From Perkinsus marinus ATCC 50983 (taxonomy: Eukaryota > Perkinsozoa > Perkinsida > Perkinsidae), in NCBI RefSeq assembly GCF_000006405.1, contig NW_003206658.1, forward strand, positions 613,341 through 677,340: a stretch of DNA of 64,000 nt. The letters run 5' to 3'. Positions 11,327 to 21,422 of the stretch are shown here, one piece after another (within the stretch, counting starts at the first letter, position 1; each line of letters starts with the position of its first letter). Under the pieces are notes generated by a model, which ran no database searches, was not told the origin of the DNA, and was given only the letters and a program-made list of their open reading frames with translations. A program made the translations under genes and the position numbers.

Positions 11327-13318
11327 GTGTTGCACGCGTGCGCATTGCGCAACAGCCACAACAACAACAGCAGCAACATATTTCTCTGTTCTACGGGGTT
11401 ACCCTCTAAGACAAACAACAAAACCTCGAGGCAGTCCGATAAGGACTATAGATTAACTAACAAAGGTAGAAGCAGTGCTTCCATACCAGGTCTTCCAGGC
11501 CTCCCATCTGGGCGCTCTGGCAAGAGTTCGGCGAAGTGTGGTATTAATTCGCTAGCTCAGCCGGCGCAGTCACCAGGTTCGTCAACGAACCGTCACGACA
11601 AGAGTTTAGAGAAATCAGGTAGAAACTCTTCGCCTAAGCGCTTTGCTCTAGTTAGGGATCCGTGTTTCTCCGATATGAATTCACGTTGTGATCTATATCC
11701 GGATGTCTGCGAACGTCATTGGGACAAGATGCAGTCGGACATGCTGGCCAATGAAGGCGCGGACGGCAATAGCTGGGCAGACGAGTGCCCTATAGAAGCG
11801 GATGTCTCGATGGATCAGCTGGAGGCAGACGTGCTGGACTTTCAATATGGCGGCGCACCTTCCTCCCCCGCGTCCTCCACCCCTGCGCCCCTCTTTCCCC
11901 CTTCCCCTGCGCGCGAGCCTTCACCTCCTCGCCCCTACCCTTCGCGAGATGGAAGCGGTGACTCTAAGCTATGCTTTGGTGTCTCGGACGGCCAGCAGGT
12001 TGCGTCAGGCGCGGCTAACGCCAATCCTGCACCAGCGTTGTGGCAGGTCATTGCGCTCTTGCGTACCCTGATCAGTACTCTCCCTTTGGGTCCTCAAGCC
12101 CCGGTTATATCGGCTCTTTTGGACTCCATTGTGGAGCTCGTACAGGCCAGCCTGGGCAGTGGTTCGGCTGATGCCAAACCTGCGGGTTCCACCCCAACCT
12201 TGCCCATCCAAAGACGGTCGGTTAACCCTGGAGTGGTTACGGCTCGTCAGGCCAAAGCGCAACGTGCGAAGGCCGGTCCTGCCACTGGGCAGCCGCGCCA
12301 GACCACTGCCGCACCTCCGAGACGCCAGGCCCCAGCTCCTGTCGACAAAGACGGGTTTACAGTGGTCACTGCACGTCGTGCGCCTAAGTCCTATGCGACT
12401 GCGGTCAGCGGTAACGCTGGCCCAGCTCGTGGCGGACAGAAACCACGCGTGCAGCAGGCGCCTAACCGGTTTGCGTCGGCAGCGAAAAAGGCTACCACTA
12501 GTGGTAGCCGGCCAGTGGTAATTATCAGGCCTACGGGTCAAAATCCTGCGCCTCTGAGCAAGGCGCAGTTTTCGGCTCTTCGAGTAACTGCCCTTCAGGC
12601 GCTACCAAAGGATATTGTCGTTACTGGCGTCTTCCCAGTAGGGCAGGTTAGTATCGGCCTAAGCATCCGTGATGCGGCGGCCGTACCAAGTGTGATTAGC
12701 TTTGTCGACGCTAAGTTGACCGGCTACAGCTGCTCTAAGAAGCAGACGCGCTTCCCGCGCATTATCTGCTTTGGAGCAGCAGTGTCCAGAGACATCTCCG
12801 CGGCATCACTCGAAAAATTGATCCGCGAGGAAAATGCCTCTGTTTTTACAGGTAAAAATGTCCCCAGTGGCATCGTTCAATCGATCCACTGGCGCGGACC
12901 AAACCTCGTGGTAGCAGCCTCTCCTGAGTTCTTCCGAGCCTTGGAAGCGTCGAAGACTCAGAAGCTCAAGATAAATCATTTACTCACGAGATGGAGCCGT
13001 GCCAGAGATTCGACGATATGTTTTTATTGTTCGAAGTTGGGGCATATAAGCCCCAACTGTCCGGAGAAGGCTAACGGTAAAGACTGTACTTGTACCAGGT
13101 GCGCAGGTTCACATGAGCGACAACAGTGCAACGCTGGCGGCGAGAGATGCCGCAACTGCTTGGATTTCAACCAGCAGCAAGCTCGTCTCGGCAAGCCCGG
13201 TCGTCGCCAAGCCAACCACCAGGCCACCTCCGCCGCTTGTCCCAGCGCCCAGGCCTTTTGCCGTCGTCTGGCCGAAAGGACAGACTTTGGCGCGGTGGCA
13301 GCACCTAGCTCTAACTAA
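11327..13318 (+). CDS. LINE-like ORF1 with zinc knuckles, partial
   Basis: The 663-codon frame has a low-complexity Pro/Ala-rich N-terminal half, a globular region (about residues 400-560), then cysteine knuckles. The first is CFYCSKLGHISPNC (C-x2-C-x4-H-x4-C), followed by CTRCAGSHERQQC and a final CRNC. This is the plan of nucleic-acid-binding ORF1/gag proteins of non-LTR retrotransposons. The frame begins at a non-ATG codon, so the true start is uncertain; an internal ATG lies near codon 120. The C-terminus falls inside a 15-nt-arm inverted repeat (13301-13334) whose loop supplies the TAA stop. No endonuclease or reverse transcriptase follows on this strand, so the element is truncated. Confidence 0.65.
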   Translation: MLHACALRNSHNNNSSNIFLCSTGLPSKTNNKTSRQSDKDYRLTNKGRSSASIPGLPGLPSGRSGKSSAKCGINSLAQPAQSPGSSTNRHDKSLEKSGRNSSPKRFALVRDPCFSDMNSRCDLYPDVCERHWDKMQSDMLANEGADGNSWADECPIEADVSMDQLEADVLDFQYGGAPSSPASSTPAPLFPPSPAREPSPPRPYPSRDGSGDSKLCFGVSDGQQVASGAANANPAPALWQVIALLRTLISTLPLGPQAPVISALLDSIVELVQASLGSGSADAKPAGSTPTLPIQRRSVNPGVVTARQAKAQRAKAGPATGQPRQTTAAPPRRQAPAPVDKDGFTVVTARRAPKSYATAVSGNAGPARGGQKPRVQQAPNRFASAAKKATTSGSRPVVIIRPTGQNPAPLSKAQFSALRVTALQALPKDIVVTGVFPVGQVSIGLSIRDAAAVPSVISFVDAKLTGYSCSKKQTRFPRIICFGAAVSRDISAASLEKLIREENASVFTGKNVPSGIVQSIHWRGPNLVVAASPEFFRALEASKTQKLKINHLLTRWSRARDSTICFYCSKLGHISPNCPEKANGKDCTCTRCAGSHERQQCNAGGERCRNCLDFNQQQARLGKPGRRQANHQATSAACPSAQAFCRRLAERTDFGAVAAPSSN

Positions 13319-13334
13319 TGTTAGAGCTAGGTGC
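13301..13334. repeat. Inverted repeat ending the LINE ORF1
   Basis: Perfect 15-nt arms (GCACCTAGCTCTAAC and its complement) flank the loop TAAT. The stop codon of the upstream frame lies in the loop, so the right arm looks like an inverted copy of coding sequence. Confidence 0.9.
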
Positions 13335-13505
13335 TAAATAATCGTTAAATAATGGTACTACCATTTCTACAAGTACTTACGTCTTGCCAGGTCCCTTGCT
13401 TTGCTCCCGATGCCGAGACTTTCGGCGATCTCCTAGATGGTCTGGCGGCCAGACTCTGGCCCATTTGAGATAACTTAGGATGCGAGAGAGTTCATCAGCA
13501 GGATT

Positions 13506-15047
13506 CTATTTACTTTGGATACATTGATATATAACATCAATCTTATACAAGGCTAATAAATCATCGATCATTTGTAGTCTTACTTCGACGGCTCCGGATG
13601 CCAAGCCTTTTGAAGCCACCCAGTGCTTCGCCTGATTCCTGGATAGTTGAACTAGTACTGGTTCGTTATCAACATACATGGTTATTGTCTTTCCATGTGT
13701 AATACCTAATCCTCGGAGCCAAGGGACTACAACATTATTCAAGCCTCTGAGTGCGGCTTCCAGCTCTACTGTATCATTTGGTCGGATATCTCGTACGTTT
13801 CTGAGCCATGACTTGTCTTCTACTAGGTCATTCCCAAAATGGAGGCGAGCTCCAATGGCATCAGCTGATGCATCCGTGTACAGTTTCCAAGGGGCGTGAG
13901 GATCAACGGTGAAAACTCCTGTAGCCGTATCGCCTGTAGCTTGAATATCGTTGTAAAGCTTTCGAGCTTTGGTGATCAACGCCTGGTCGAGTAGATCGGT
14001 TGACTTTGCGGTAAGATTGCTCAGAACACCGAGCCTTTCTAATGCCCTGGCTGCTGATGATAACCAACCTAGAATAGGAAGATGCGATGATGCGATTGTA
14101 GCAACCCATAATCTCAAATTCTTATAGGTTGTTCCTTCCATTGGTTTAATCACCTCACGTCGTTCCCACATGTTGGTTTCATCCCCCTGTGAGCCTAAAA
14201 TTCGGGCAGGCTCACTGTCCTATGGATCCTTTGTAGGGAACCATTTCGATTCAACACGGCCACAATTTTTCCAACGTAGTCAACTGGAACTCGAATATCA
14301 TCAACAAATATCTCTGTTCAACAGAGATCTTTGTTGATTCTAAATTCAACTTGAATTTTCGAGTTCAGCTTCCCGCAAGATATACATAATAATCCGTCTT
14401 AGGACCTTGGGGGTTATGTTTACGCCGAATCCTAATCTATTGAGGCACATATTTAACCCGGTATATGCGAAACTTTCGCCATTTGCACCTTCAATAATAA
14501 GGCCTTGGTAATTGGCACAATCACGCTGCATTTTCATACATAAGTATACCTTTCGAATATCAATCAATACCTATTTTCCGACACTATGCCCATCTTTGGC
14601 TTTACCAGCTCTCCAACGCCTTATTGTATCTTGACAAGTGACGTGATCATCAGAATTTGGCAATGAAATTATCTGGCTATTCAAGGGCTTATAATCTAGT
14701 ACTGGTCTACATGGCGGAGACACCTTATGTTCTTGAACTGCTGCCATAAGTGTCAACGTTCCATTCAGTTCACATTGTGGAACTTCTTCAATAAAGCCTC
14801 GTTTTTCCCAATCCTCTAGCTCTTTCCGCCAGAGGTCAAGCTGTGAATCAGTCAGAGTTTGCATCTGTTTGTGGTACGTCGCAGGCCGGAAAACTCGTGG
14901 TGGAGGTGTTTTAGTTGTCCATTTCCATTGTACTTTCCACCTTGAGTTTCCATCGGACCCTGTTAGGCGTACTGCCCTGAAATCAGTGTCCTCTATGACG
15001 GCTGTTAGTGTGGAGCAAGCAACAGCGATCCGAATAAATATGGTGTT
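13506..15047 (-). pseudogene. LTR-type retrotransposon pol (RT and RNase H), broken
   Basis: Read on the minus strand, three blocks are in order. Block one (about 15047-14571) has the RT N-terminal region, with CRPVLDYKPLNSQI. Block two (14567-14346) continues RT, with FAYTGLNMCLNRLGFGVN. Past the frame break comes the catalytic FVDD motif (about 14303). Block three (14171-13506) is RNase H-like: LYTDASADAIGA, then VELEAALRG, then MYVDNEPVL give a D-E-D series. Frames change between blocks and stops intervene. A palindrome (14300-14338) lies exactly at the FVDD motif and causes one break. The family is a Gypsy- or BEL-like LTR element of the kind degenerate across protist genomes; it is not a working copy. 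Confidence 0.7.
14300..14338. repeat. Palindrome inside RT, 1-nt centre
   Basis: Arms of 19 nt with one mismatch flank a central C. One arm encodes the start of the FVDD catalytic motif on the minus strand; the other is its inverted copy placed directly upstream in the gene, shifting the frame. Confidence 0.85.
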
Positions 15048-15563
15048 TTGATTGCTGGTTCATTCGCAGACAAAGAGGATGTGAGTGTTTACAACGGCAA
15101 AGAATTCATCAGCTCGGGGATTTTACCACCCGTGGAATCCACGGCGTGGAGGGAGCGGTCCTTGGTTTGAGACCAGGGCAAGAAACTCTCAACCTGCGAG
15201 TTGAGGTAACCGAATATCGTGCTTCTATCATCGATTCCTCATAGACGGGAGTGATTCCGGGCTCCGGTGGAGTCGTTTGCTCACCAGATTAATGGTGTCC
15301 AACCTTCGAATGTCAGGTACGGACCGCGCATCATGGAGTGATCGGGTCGGCCGCCAAACGTCTGCGGAGCGGGAGATAGTCGGAAATGCAGTCACAGCTG
15401 CTGTAATACGGCAGTGAAGAACCAGCGAAGCATACTACTCAGACGACTCCGTTTTCGTTGGTGAGCTTGTATATGTCGGTCGGACCGACTCGGTCCACGT
15501 TACTTTTTTGTTTCGAAAACGATGTTTCACTGAGCTCTTATTTGTGTTGCGTTTTGTAGACGG
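15048..15563. other. No gene seen
   Basis: This is the end of the retroelement pol followed by unassigned sequence. No LTR could be recognised by eye. Confidence 0.3.
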
Positions 15564-15651
15564 CGTCTACACTGTTAATGGTAGTGTATTTCTGAAATTG
15601 CGGAGCGAGCGAAGCGAGCGGAGCGTATTCTCTCACTTTACTAACACTTTG

Positions 15652-15683
<32 letters not shown>

Positions 15684-15921
15684 AACAAATTATCCAGCTC
15701 GATCTAGAGAGGTTATGATCACATGCTATACACCATTCGATAGCTCTCGCTCTGGGGATACTAGGAAAAATACGAAATTAGGGTTCCGCCCGGACCATGT
15801 AGATTTCCGTGCAAAAAACGTATTTTTGCAGAAAAACGCCAGGCATGGGAATCGAACCCGGATGCCGAGCTCCGCCCCTTCGTCACGAAGGCCTAGTACA
15901 CTACCATTAACAGTGTAGACG
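15564..15921 (-). mobile_element. 358-bp MITE-like element with tRNA-like core
   Basis: Perfect 25-bp terminal inverted repeats (15564-15588 and 15897-15921, starting CGTCTACACTGTTAATGG) bound the element. Read on the minus strand, the order is TIR, a fold-back CCTTCGTGACGAAGG, GGCGGAGC, a B-box CCGGGTTCGATTCCC, about 180 nt without features, a (GCAC)n microsatellite (about 15650-15682), then GCTCCGCTCGCTTCGCTCGC and the other TIR. A second, more diverged copy with the same order lies at about 40653-41046. There is no coding capacity. A clear target-site duplication was not found. It could be called a MITE by its TIRs or a SINE by its tRNA-like core. Confidence 0.75.
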
Positions 15922-16210
15922 AATACGTGTAATACGAATTACTTAATTGTACGAATTAATAGTGTAGACGTCTGAAATACTATTTCATCGAATAGCTCAA
16001 TCCCGCATCTGAAAATTTAGATCACAATATCTTCTCAGCACGGGAATTACCGTGACTCCCGCGTTAATTGATGGGGTTAAGTGACTTTATTGGGTTAGAC
16101 TGTCTGACCTGTCTGGCTCACTCCTGTAGCGCGATATAAGTCTCTAGTTTGAAGCCCAAGCCCGGTATTTCTGATACAAAAATGCTTTACGTCCATATAT
16201 GGACCGCATA

Positions 16211-16237
16211 ATATTGTCAGGGAGTCCCTGACAATAT
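16211..16237. repeat. 27-nt palindrome, 1-nt centre
   Basis: Perfect 13-nt arms ATATTGTCAGGGA and complement flank a single G. Confidence 0.95.
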
Positions 16238-16494
16238 CGCAAGGTTGATCATGCAAAGAACGCATGGCAATGCTCAACTTCCTCTAGGCATACTCATGCG
16301 TGTAGCTTGTCGTGAAGAAGTAGGTGGGCCGCAGTCTGCGGCTATAGCATAGCCTGAATAACGCCAGTCGGGTAGTAGATGTTACTGGATACAGTCGTTC
16401 CGGTTTCTCAAATCAGTCCCCTGTGATGCCAGCACCTTTTTCTTGGACGCTTCTCAGCACCCTCGAAGATGCCTACCTACTGGCATAATTGCCC

Positions 16495-16800
16495 CGCAAA
16501 CACGAAATTGAAGTTCCGAACGACGAAGTCGATTTTCCTAAAGGGACGAAATTGAAGTTCCAAAGGTGTACTCGACGAAGTTGAAAGCTCTATGACGAAC
16601 TCGAAGGTTCGAAAGTCGAAATTGAAAGTTCTACTATTAGAACGAATTTGAACTTCCTATCGACTTCGGACGAACTTGAATGTTCTATGACGAAGTTGAA
16701 AGTTCTAATTGCGAATATGATCTTCCCGTTTCGGATTCGTACCTCCAACTTCGCGCGTCCCGACGAAATTGATGGTTCCAAAGACGAACTAGATGTTTAA
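16495..16800. repeat. Degenerate GACGAAGTTGAAAGTTC repeat
   Basis: About ten diverged copies of GACGAA(A/G)TTGAA(A)GTTC(T/C) occur at irregular 25-35 nt spacing. The copies are too divergent to be a recent array. Confidence 0.6.
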
Positions 16801-17492
16801 AAGGTGTAGTCTACTTAATAGTAATGGTTGCGTGTGACTAGGAATTCTTAGGTGAGCATAGCACTGTGCCCATTGACTTGGATAGACTGCAGCACCCGAG
16901 GCAGATAGCTCGTTTCATATTCGATCAAGCGTCCTTGGGAGTGCTGTAGACCTGTGTGAGCGAGCCTCTCCTATGGGATTTAAGGCGAGCGAGATTCACA
17001 GCGGTCGCGTGAGCCTAACCTTTGTGCGTACAAGCTAGATTACGATTGGTATAAGCACTTGTAGAGTGCTTCAATTACTGCTTAAGTGTATTTGTATTAC
17101 TTCGAGGCTATATCCTTGAGGTAATTAGTACACTGTATTGGTAAACCTAACCTATTATCTGTAGTGAGACCGGTATTAAGTTAGTATAGTACTTGGTTCG
17201 GCACAGGGAGCTCGCGCAGTAAATAAACCTAAAAGTCAAGCAACATGTGTAGTTACTGCGCGCAGCACCTCGAAACCAGGCAGTGAAATCGTGTAACCAG
17301 AAGAAGTATTTAAATTGATCAGATCATAAACTGGAACAACTGAACCTGATAGCAACACGCATGTGCACCTGTGAGCAACGCACGTAGGGGCGTCACGGAA
17401 AGCGTTACGGAAAGAGAACTCGTAAGCGAGATACATTCCCCCGTACTTCGGAAAGAATTCTCTTGCCTCCAATCGATCAGCAAATCCCTATC

Positions 17493-18965
17493 ATGTGGTT
17501 CACCGCCGCGACTTTGCACTTCATTCTTATGGCTCAAGCTATCGCTGGAGGATCGGATCGTAATGGCCAACTCAAGAATATCGACCAGGCATTCCACGAC
17601 TTCATGACACGGTGATCCGTTCCCTTCCGCATCTACCATATGGCATCTGTCTCTCCCATCGGCTATCACAATTCTTGAAGATACAATAAGAAGTATAAGA
17701 CGGATGAGCAGTACCAGGTTGCAAAGGCTGCTTTTGCAGGAAACATGAGGGAGATAGAGGAATTGAGAGCGAACGGTGAGCGATGGAAGCTTCTATTCCT
17801 CTTATGTTCATTATATAGACGATATAACCCATGAAGTCGGTCTGAACGAGTATGCAGATCTGCCACCTGAAGTATTCGATACAGAGTTCCAGTGTGCAGG
17901 AGATCCACAATCCAAAAGAAACTTGCGATCAGTCAATGCGACTTGTAAGGTCACTTTCATCTCGTTACACTGAAGCGGTTCCAGTGAAGTCGAAAATGTC
18001 CCTCAGACTTACAAGATCTCATCATGGATCCTCCTCCGTCGATTGATTGGGAAGCCGCTGGCGCTTTAGCTCCAGTCCGGGATTCAAAGAATTGCGGTGC
18101 CTGCTACGCCATAGTGGCTTCCAGTAAGTTTCTGGTGGCTTTGGGTACTTCGTGAATTTCGGTGCTTCTCATTATCACAACCGTCGGTGTTCCCTTCAGT
18201 CGTCATGGAGAGTCGTTTCAAGATACACACCGGAATTACTGAAGTGGTCCCATTCTCAGTTCAACAGATAGTTGACTGTAGTAGATCCTTCGGAAATAAG
18301 TGAGATAGCACTTAGTTATTCGAACGGATCGGATTAGCATTCTATGATCTGAGCTCTCCCTCAGGGGATGCGATGGAGGCTCAGCCGGGAGGTCATATCT
18401 GTATGCGGAGAAATATGGCATTGTGCGAGACAGAAGCTATCCCTATATGGGTAAGGCCGGCAAGTGTAAGAAGATCACTAAGGATACCAAGGAGCAGTGT
18501 CTCAAGGTGAGTATGTCTCAACAACTCAGCTCAGAACTGATTATGATCAGCCTGCTGATATTATTTCCACCCCGACCATACCGGCAGCCAACGAGGCTCT
18601 AGTGATGCAAGCTTTGACTACCGGGCCCGTGCCGGCTAAAGTGTATGCTCAGGCCCCGTCGTTCAAACATTACGCGGGAGGGATTATCACAGGTGAGAGT
18701 ACACGCGCCTAGAAGCGTAACATGTCTTCGTTCAACTTCATAGTCAAGAGCTGCGGAGTCGCTCCCGCAAGTCATACCGTAACTATCGTGGGTTACAACA
18801 CTTCCTCGAATGGAGTTCGGTGAGTTTAAATTATCGAAGTAGCACTCGGTGTTCATTCATCTATATGCTAGGTATTGGAAGATTCTCAACGGCTGGGGAA
18901 AAAATTGGGGACTGAAAGGTTTTGCTTACATCGAACGAACCGGCAACGAACCAGGTAACGTATAG
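17493..18965 (+). CDS. Papain-family (C1A) cysteine protease precursor
   Basis: Nine exons were joined by GT-AG introns at 17612-17680, 17776-17818, 17945-18006, 18124-18199, 18300-18364, 18507-18529, 18693-18743 and 18820-18871. The start is the ATG of MWFTAATLHFILMAQAIAGG, a good signal peptide. An I29-type propeptide follows (YNKKYKTDEQYQVAK, then GLNEYADL). The mature domain has the catalytic Cys in KNCGACYA, GCDGGSAG, the catalytic His in SHTVTIVGY and the Asn in NGWGKNWG. It should act in the secretory or lysosomal pathway as a protein-degrading enzyme. Odd points: the usual oxyanion-hole Gln (DQG-C) is replaced (DSKNC), NSWG reads NGWG, and intron 6 is only 23 nt. The stop is TAG. Confidence 0.85.
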
Positions 18966-19967
18966 TCATCATTGGCCGTGAGTGTTCTTGTCACTATCAT
19001 AGCGGCTATGTACGGCTCACGGTTCACAGTTACTATATATTTTATACTATAGAATGATCCTATTTGATTCTAGATCCTATTAGAGTCTATAGGTCCATGT
19101 AATTTCCTCTCCGAAGACGAGTTCTTCCCAACGTTCGGCCCCACCATTAATAGCTCTTCTTGTGCTGCAAGTCGTTGAAGCGGAGCGTCGAACCAAGTGC
19201 TCGCGTATGATGCGACTCATCATCGTGCCACCTCTATGCTACTCTATCCAACCCTTGTTTCGTTGTAGCACTATGGAATCCATATTATGGATTTCACTAT
19301 TTTTTCCATACCGTATTCTTCATCGTATGAGTCCCATATCATCCAATAGTATAGTGCTGTGTCCTTTCCGATCTTTTTCCGAAGACATTCTGAGGAGAGG
19401 TTCAATCTGGTATTCGTCTCGAGGTGAGGTTCAACCTGATTGAGGTGTAACTGTGCGCCTCAAATCGATTGTTGTGGCGTGCAACCCATAGATGTTTGAG
19501 TGCTCTATGATTTCCAGTGCTTTGGGTCGCAGCCAAGATTCATGTTATGTTGTTAAAACCTTTGCGCCAACTAGCATTTTGTTGAGACTCACCAATCAAT
19601 CTTCTATTTGCGTCTTTCCTGACGAGTCGGATATCCAGGATATCATATCCTGTCGCATTATATGCGTTCAATATCGATACTACTTAATTGATATGAGTTG
19701 AGTTGAAACTTCAATAATCACCGAGATCATGGACAGCTTCGGTGGCCATCAGTCAGCTTTGCTCAGAGAACGGGGAATGTGACAGCGACGACAGCTTGAA
19801 GAGGACTCGTCTGGGTATCAGGGACTGTGATATCCTTGCTGCTCGCGTCATCTTATTCATGAATCGAGTCATTAATAGTGACTCACTATCGGGAATACTC
19901 AGCATCGGGAGTATTCCAATATGAAATCGGCGAGTATTGGAGGGTAGTTCTTAAGCTCTAGCAGTCT

Positions 19968-19994
19968 GTGTTTGGTGATAGTATCACCAAACAC
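19968..19994. repeat. 27-nt palindrome, 1-nt centre
   Basis: Perfect 13-nt arms GTGTTTGGTGATA and complement flank a single G. Confidence 0.95.
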
Positions 19995-20166
19995 GACTCA
20001 GAGCTTGGACGGACCCATTCAAGCTAAGAGGGCTGCCCCCTGAGGGGCCCCCCCTCCGAACTTCGGGGCCCGAAGAAATCTGAGATACGTACGATGAACC
20101 CGGTGACCGTCGGGACATTGGTAATTGAAATGCACTATACTTGGGCGTATTTTGGACAGACCAAAA

Positions 20167-20219
20167 TGCAGTCTGTGCGCGCCTGTTGGAAGGCTTCCAA
20201 CAGGCGCACACAGACTGCA
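20167..20219. repeat. 53-nt palindrome, 1-nt centre
   Basis: Arms of 26 nt with one mismatch (beginning TGCAGTCTGTG) flank a single G. It is among the longest inverted repeats in the window. Confidence 0.95.
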
Positions 20220-20244
20220 AGTTGCAGTCCAAATTGGACTGCCA

Positions 20245-20410
20245 TAGTTGCCCCGGTAAAGATATCGATTATACTAGGGTGTATCTCGGGATGACTTAGC
20301 TGCCCCGGGCAGAGAAATTGATTGAACTATGTGGGATGGCTTAGCTGCCGGGCAGCTGCTGCGCCGGGTGGAGAAACTGATTGTACCTGGATGTATCGTG
20401 GGGTGGCATG
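20245..20410. repeat. Three-unit degenerate repeat
   Basis: Units of about 45-65 nt share GAGAAA(T/C)TGATTG and end in TGGCTTAGCTGCC-like sequence. Confidence 0.5.
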
Positions 20411-21195
20411 GTTGCCTTGTCTGTTATCATTCCTCTATTGCACGCTTGAGAGCTGTGCTGCTGCTGTTGCCGCTGCCCACCTCCTGATCAGATATATGAG
20501 GCTTTGACTATTATACACTGGCAGGTTTACTTGCCTGATGCCTCCTTCTTGCCGCAACCACAAAGAAGGTCTACGTTGTCCTCGAGGTTCACCGTGAATA
20601 TTCCTTCACAATCCACGCCGCGGAGCAGCTCTGATTTTGACACTATTCTGATTCAGAATTTCTGAATCGGAATTTTGGATGACAGTCTTATCGTCTTTCC
20701 CCAGACAGGATACCCGAGTATTACGCAATTGTTTCCATAGCCATGAAAGGCTTGACTGTCAATCATTGACAGCCTGCATCCGATCAATAGGAACTCTAGT
20801 GATTGTAGCATATCTCTAATGGCTCCGAGTAAGCACTCCTTGCTGAGAAGGCCCTCGAACGGCCTGACCAACTAACGGTTTCCCAGAGACTCACAAGCAG
20901 GAGAGACTTAAGCTTGTCTTGTGTGGAAAACACTCTGATAATCCACCGCCAGCTACGCAAGACCGACGACACCATTTTCAGGCTGGAGCTCCAGCGAGTC
21001 TGGTTGCGAATGCTGAGTCTGCAGTATCATGTCTTTCTGAAGTTCTCATCTGAGGTTAAGACGTGTATACTACCTAATGCAGCCGAGCAGCCCAGCGATT
21101 TCTCCATTCATCTTAGTTCTGCGTGCAACAGCGACTAATCTGCTCAATGTCAATCTCAACAAACCCATCACTGATGTGTCTTCCTCAGGAAGAAG

Positions 21196-21422
21196 TGTCG
21201 CCAAACGGCGAGCGCAGAAGTGATGAGCACGTTTGCTAAGTGCATAGCGAAGTTTGTTAAGCGAACCAGTAGTCGTTCTGTTCTTTCATTTGAGTCTTTG
21301 AGTAAAGTGTTATGGTAGTATCATTATCATTTTGGTGCTTTTACGTCCATGCCTGGTGTTGCGCCGTGTGAGCCAGGAACACAACAGTATCAACAACAAG
21401 GGACATCAGATGGACTGTTACA
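21196..21422 (+). repeat. Retroelement leader repeat, copy 1
   Basis: About 225 bp, starting TGTCGCCA and running through the gag start, is nearly identical to 29674-29896. It covers the leader and the first 25 codons of the gag frame, so it marks two insertions of one retroelement family or a leader/LTR repeat. Confidence 0.8.

Larger units (their letters stand above)
15922..17492. other. Intergenic with palindrome and degenerate repeat
   Basis: No gene is supported. It contains the 27-nt palindrome 16211-16237 and a degenerate tandem repeat at 16495-16800. Confidence 0.4.
18966..21195. other. Intergenic with palindromes
   Basis: No gene is supported. It holds palindromes at 19968-19994 and 20167-20219 and a three-unit degenerate repeat at 20245-20410. 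Confidence 0.4.

Noticed and set aside
12005-12541. 178-aa minus-strand ORF
   Set aside because: Antisense shadow of the GC-rich LINE ORF1.
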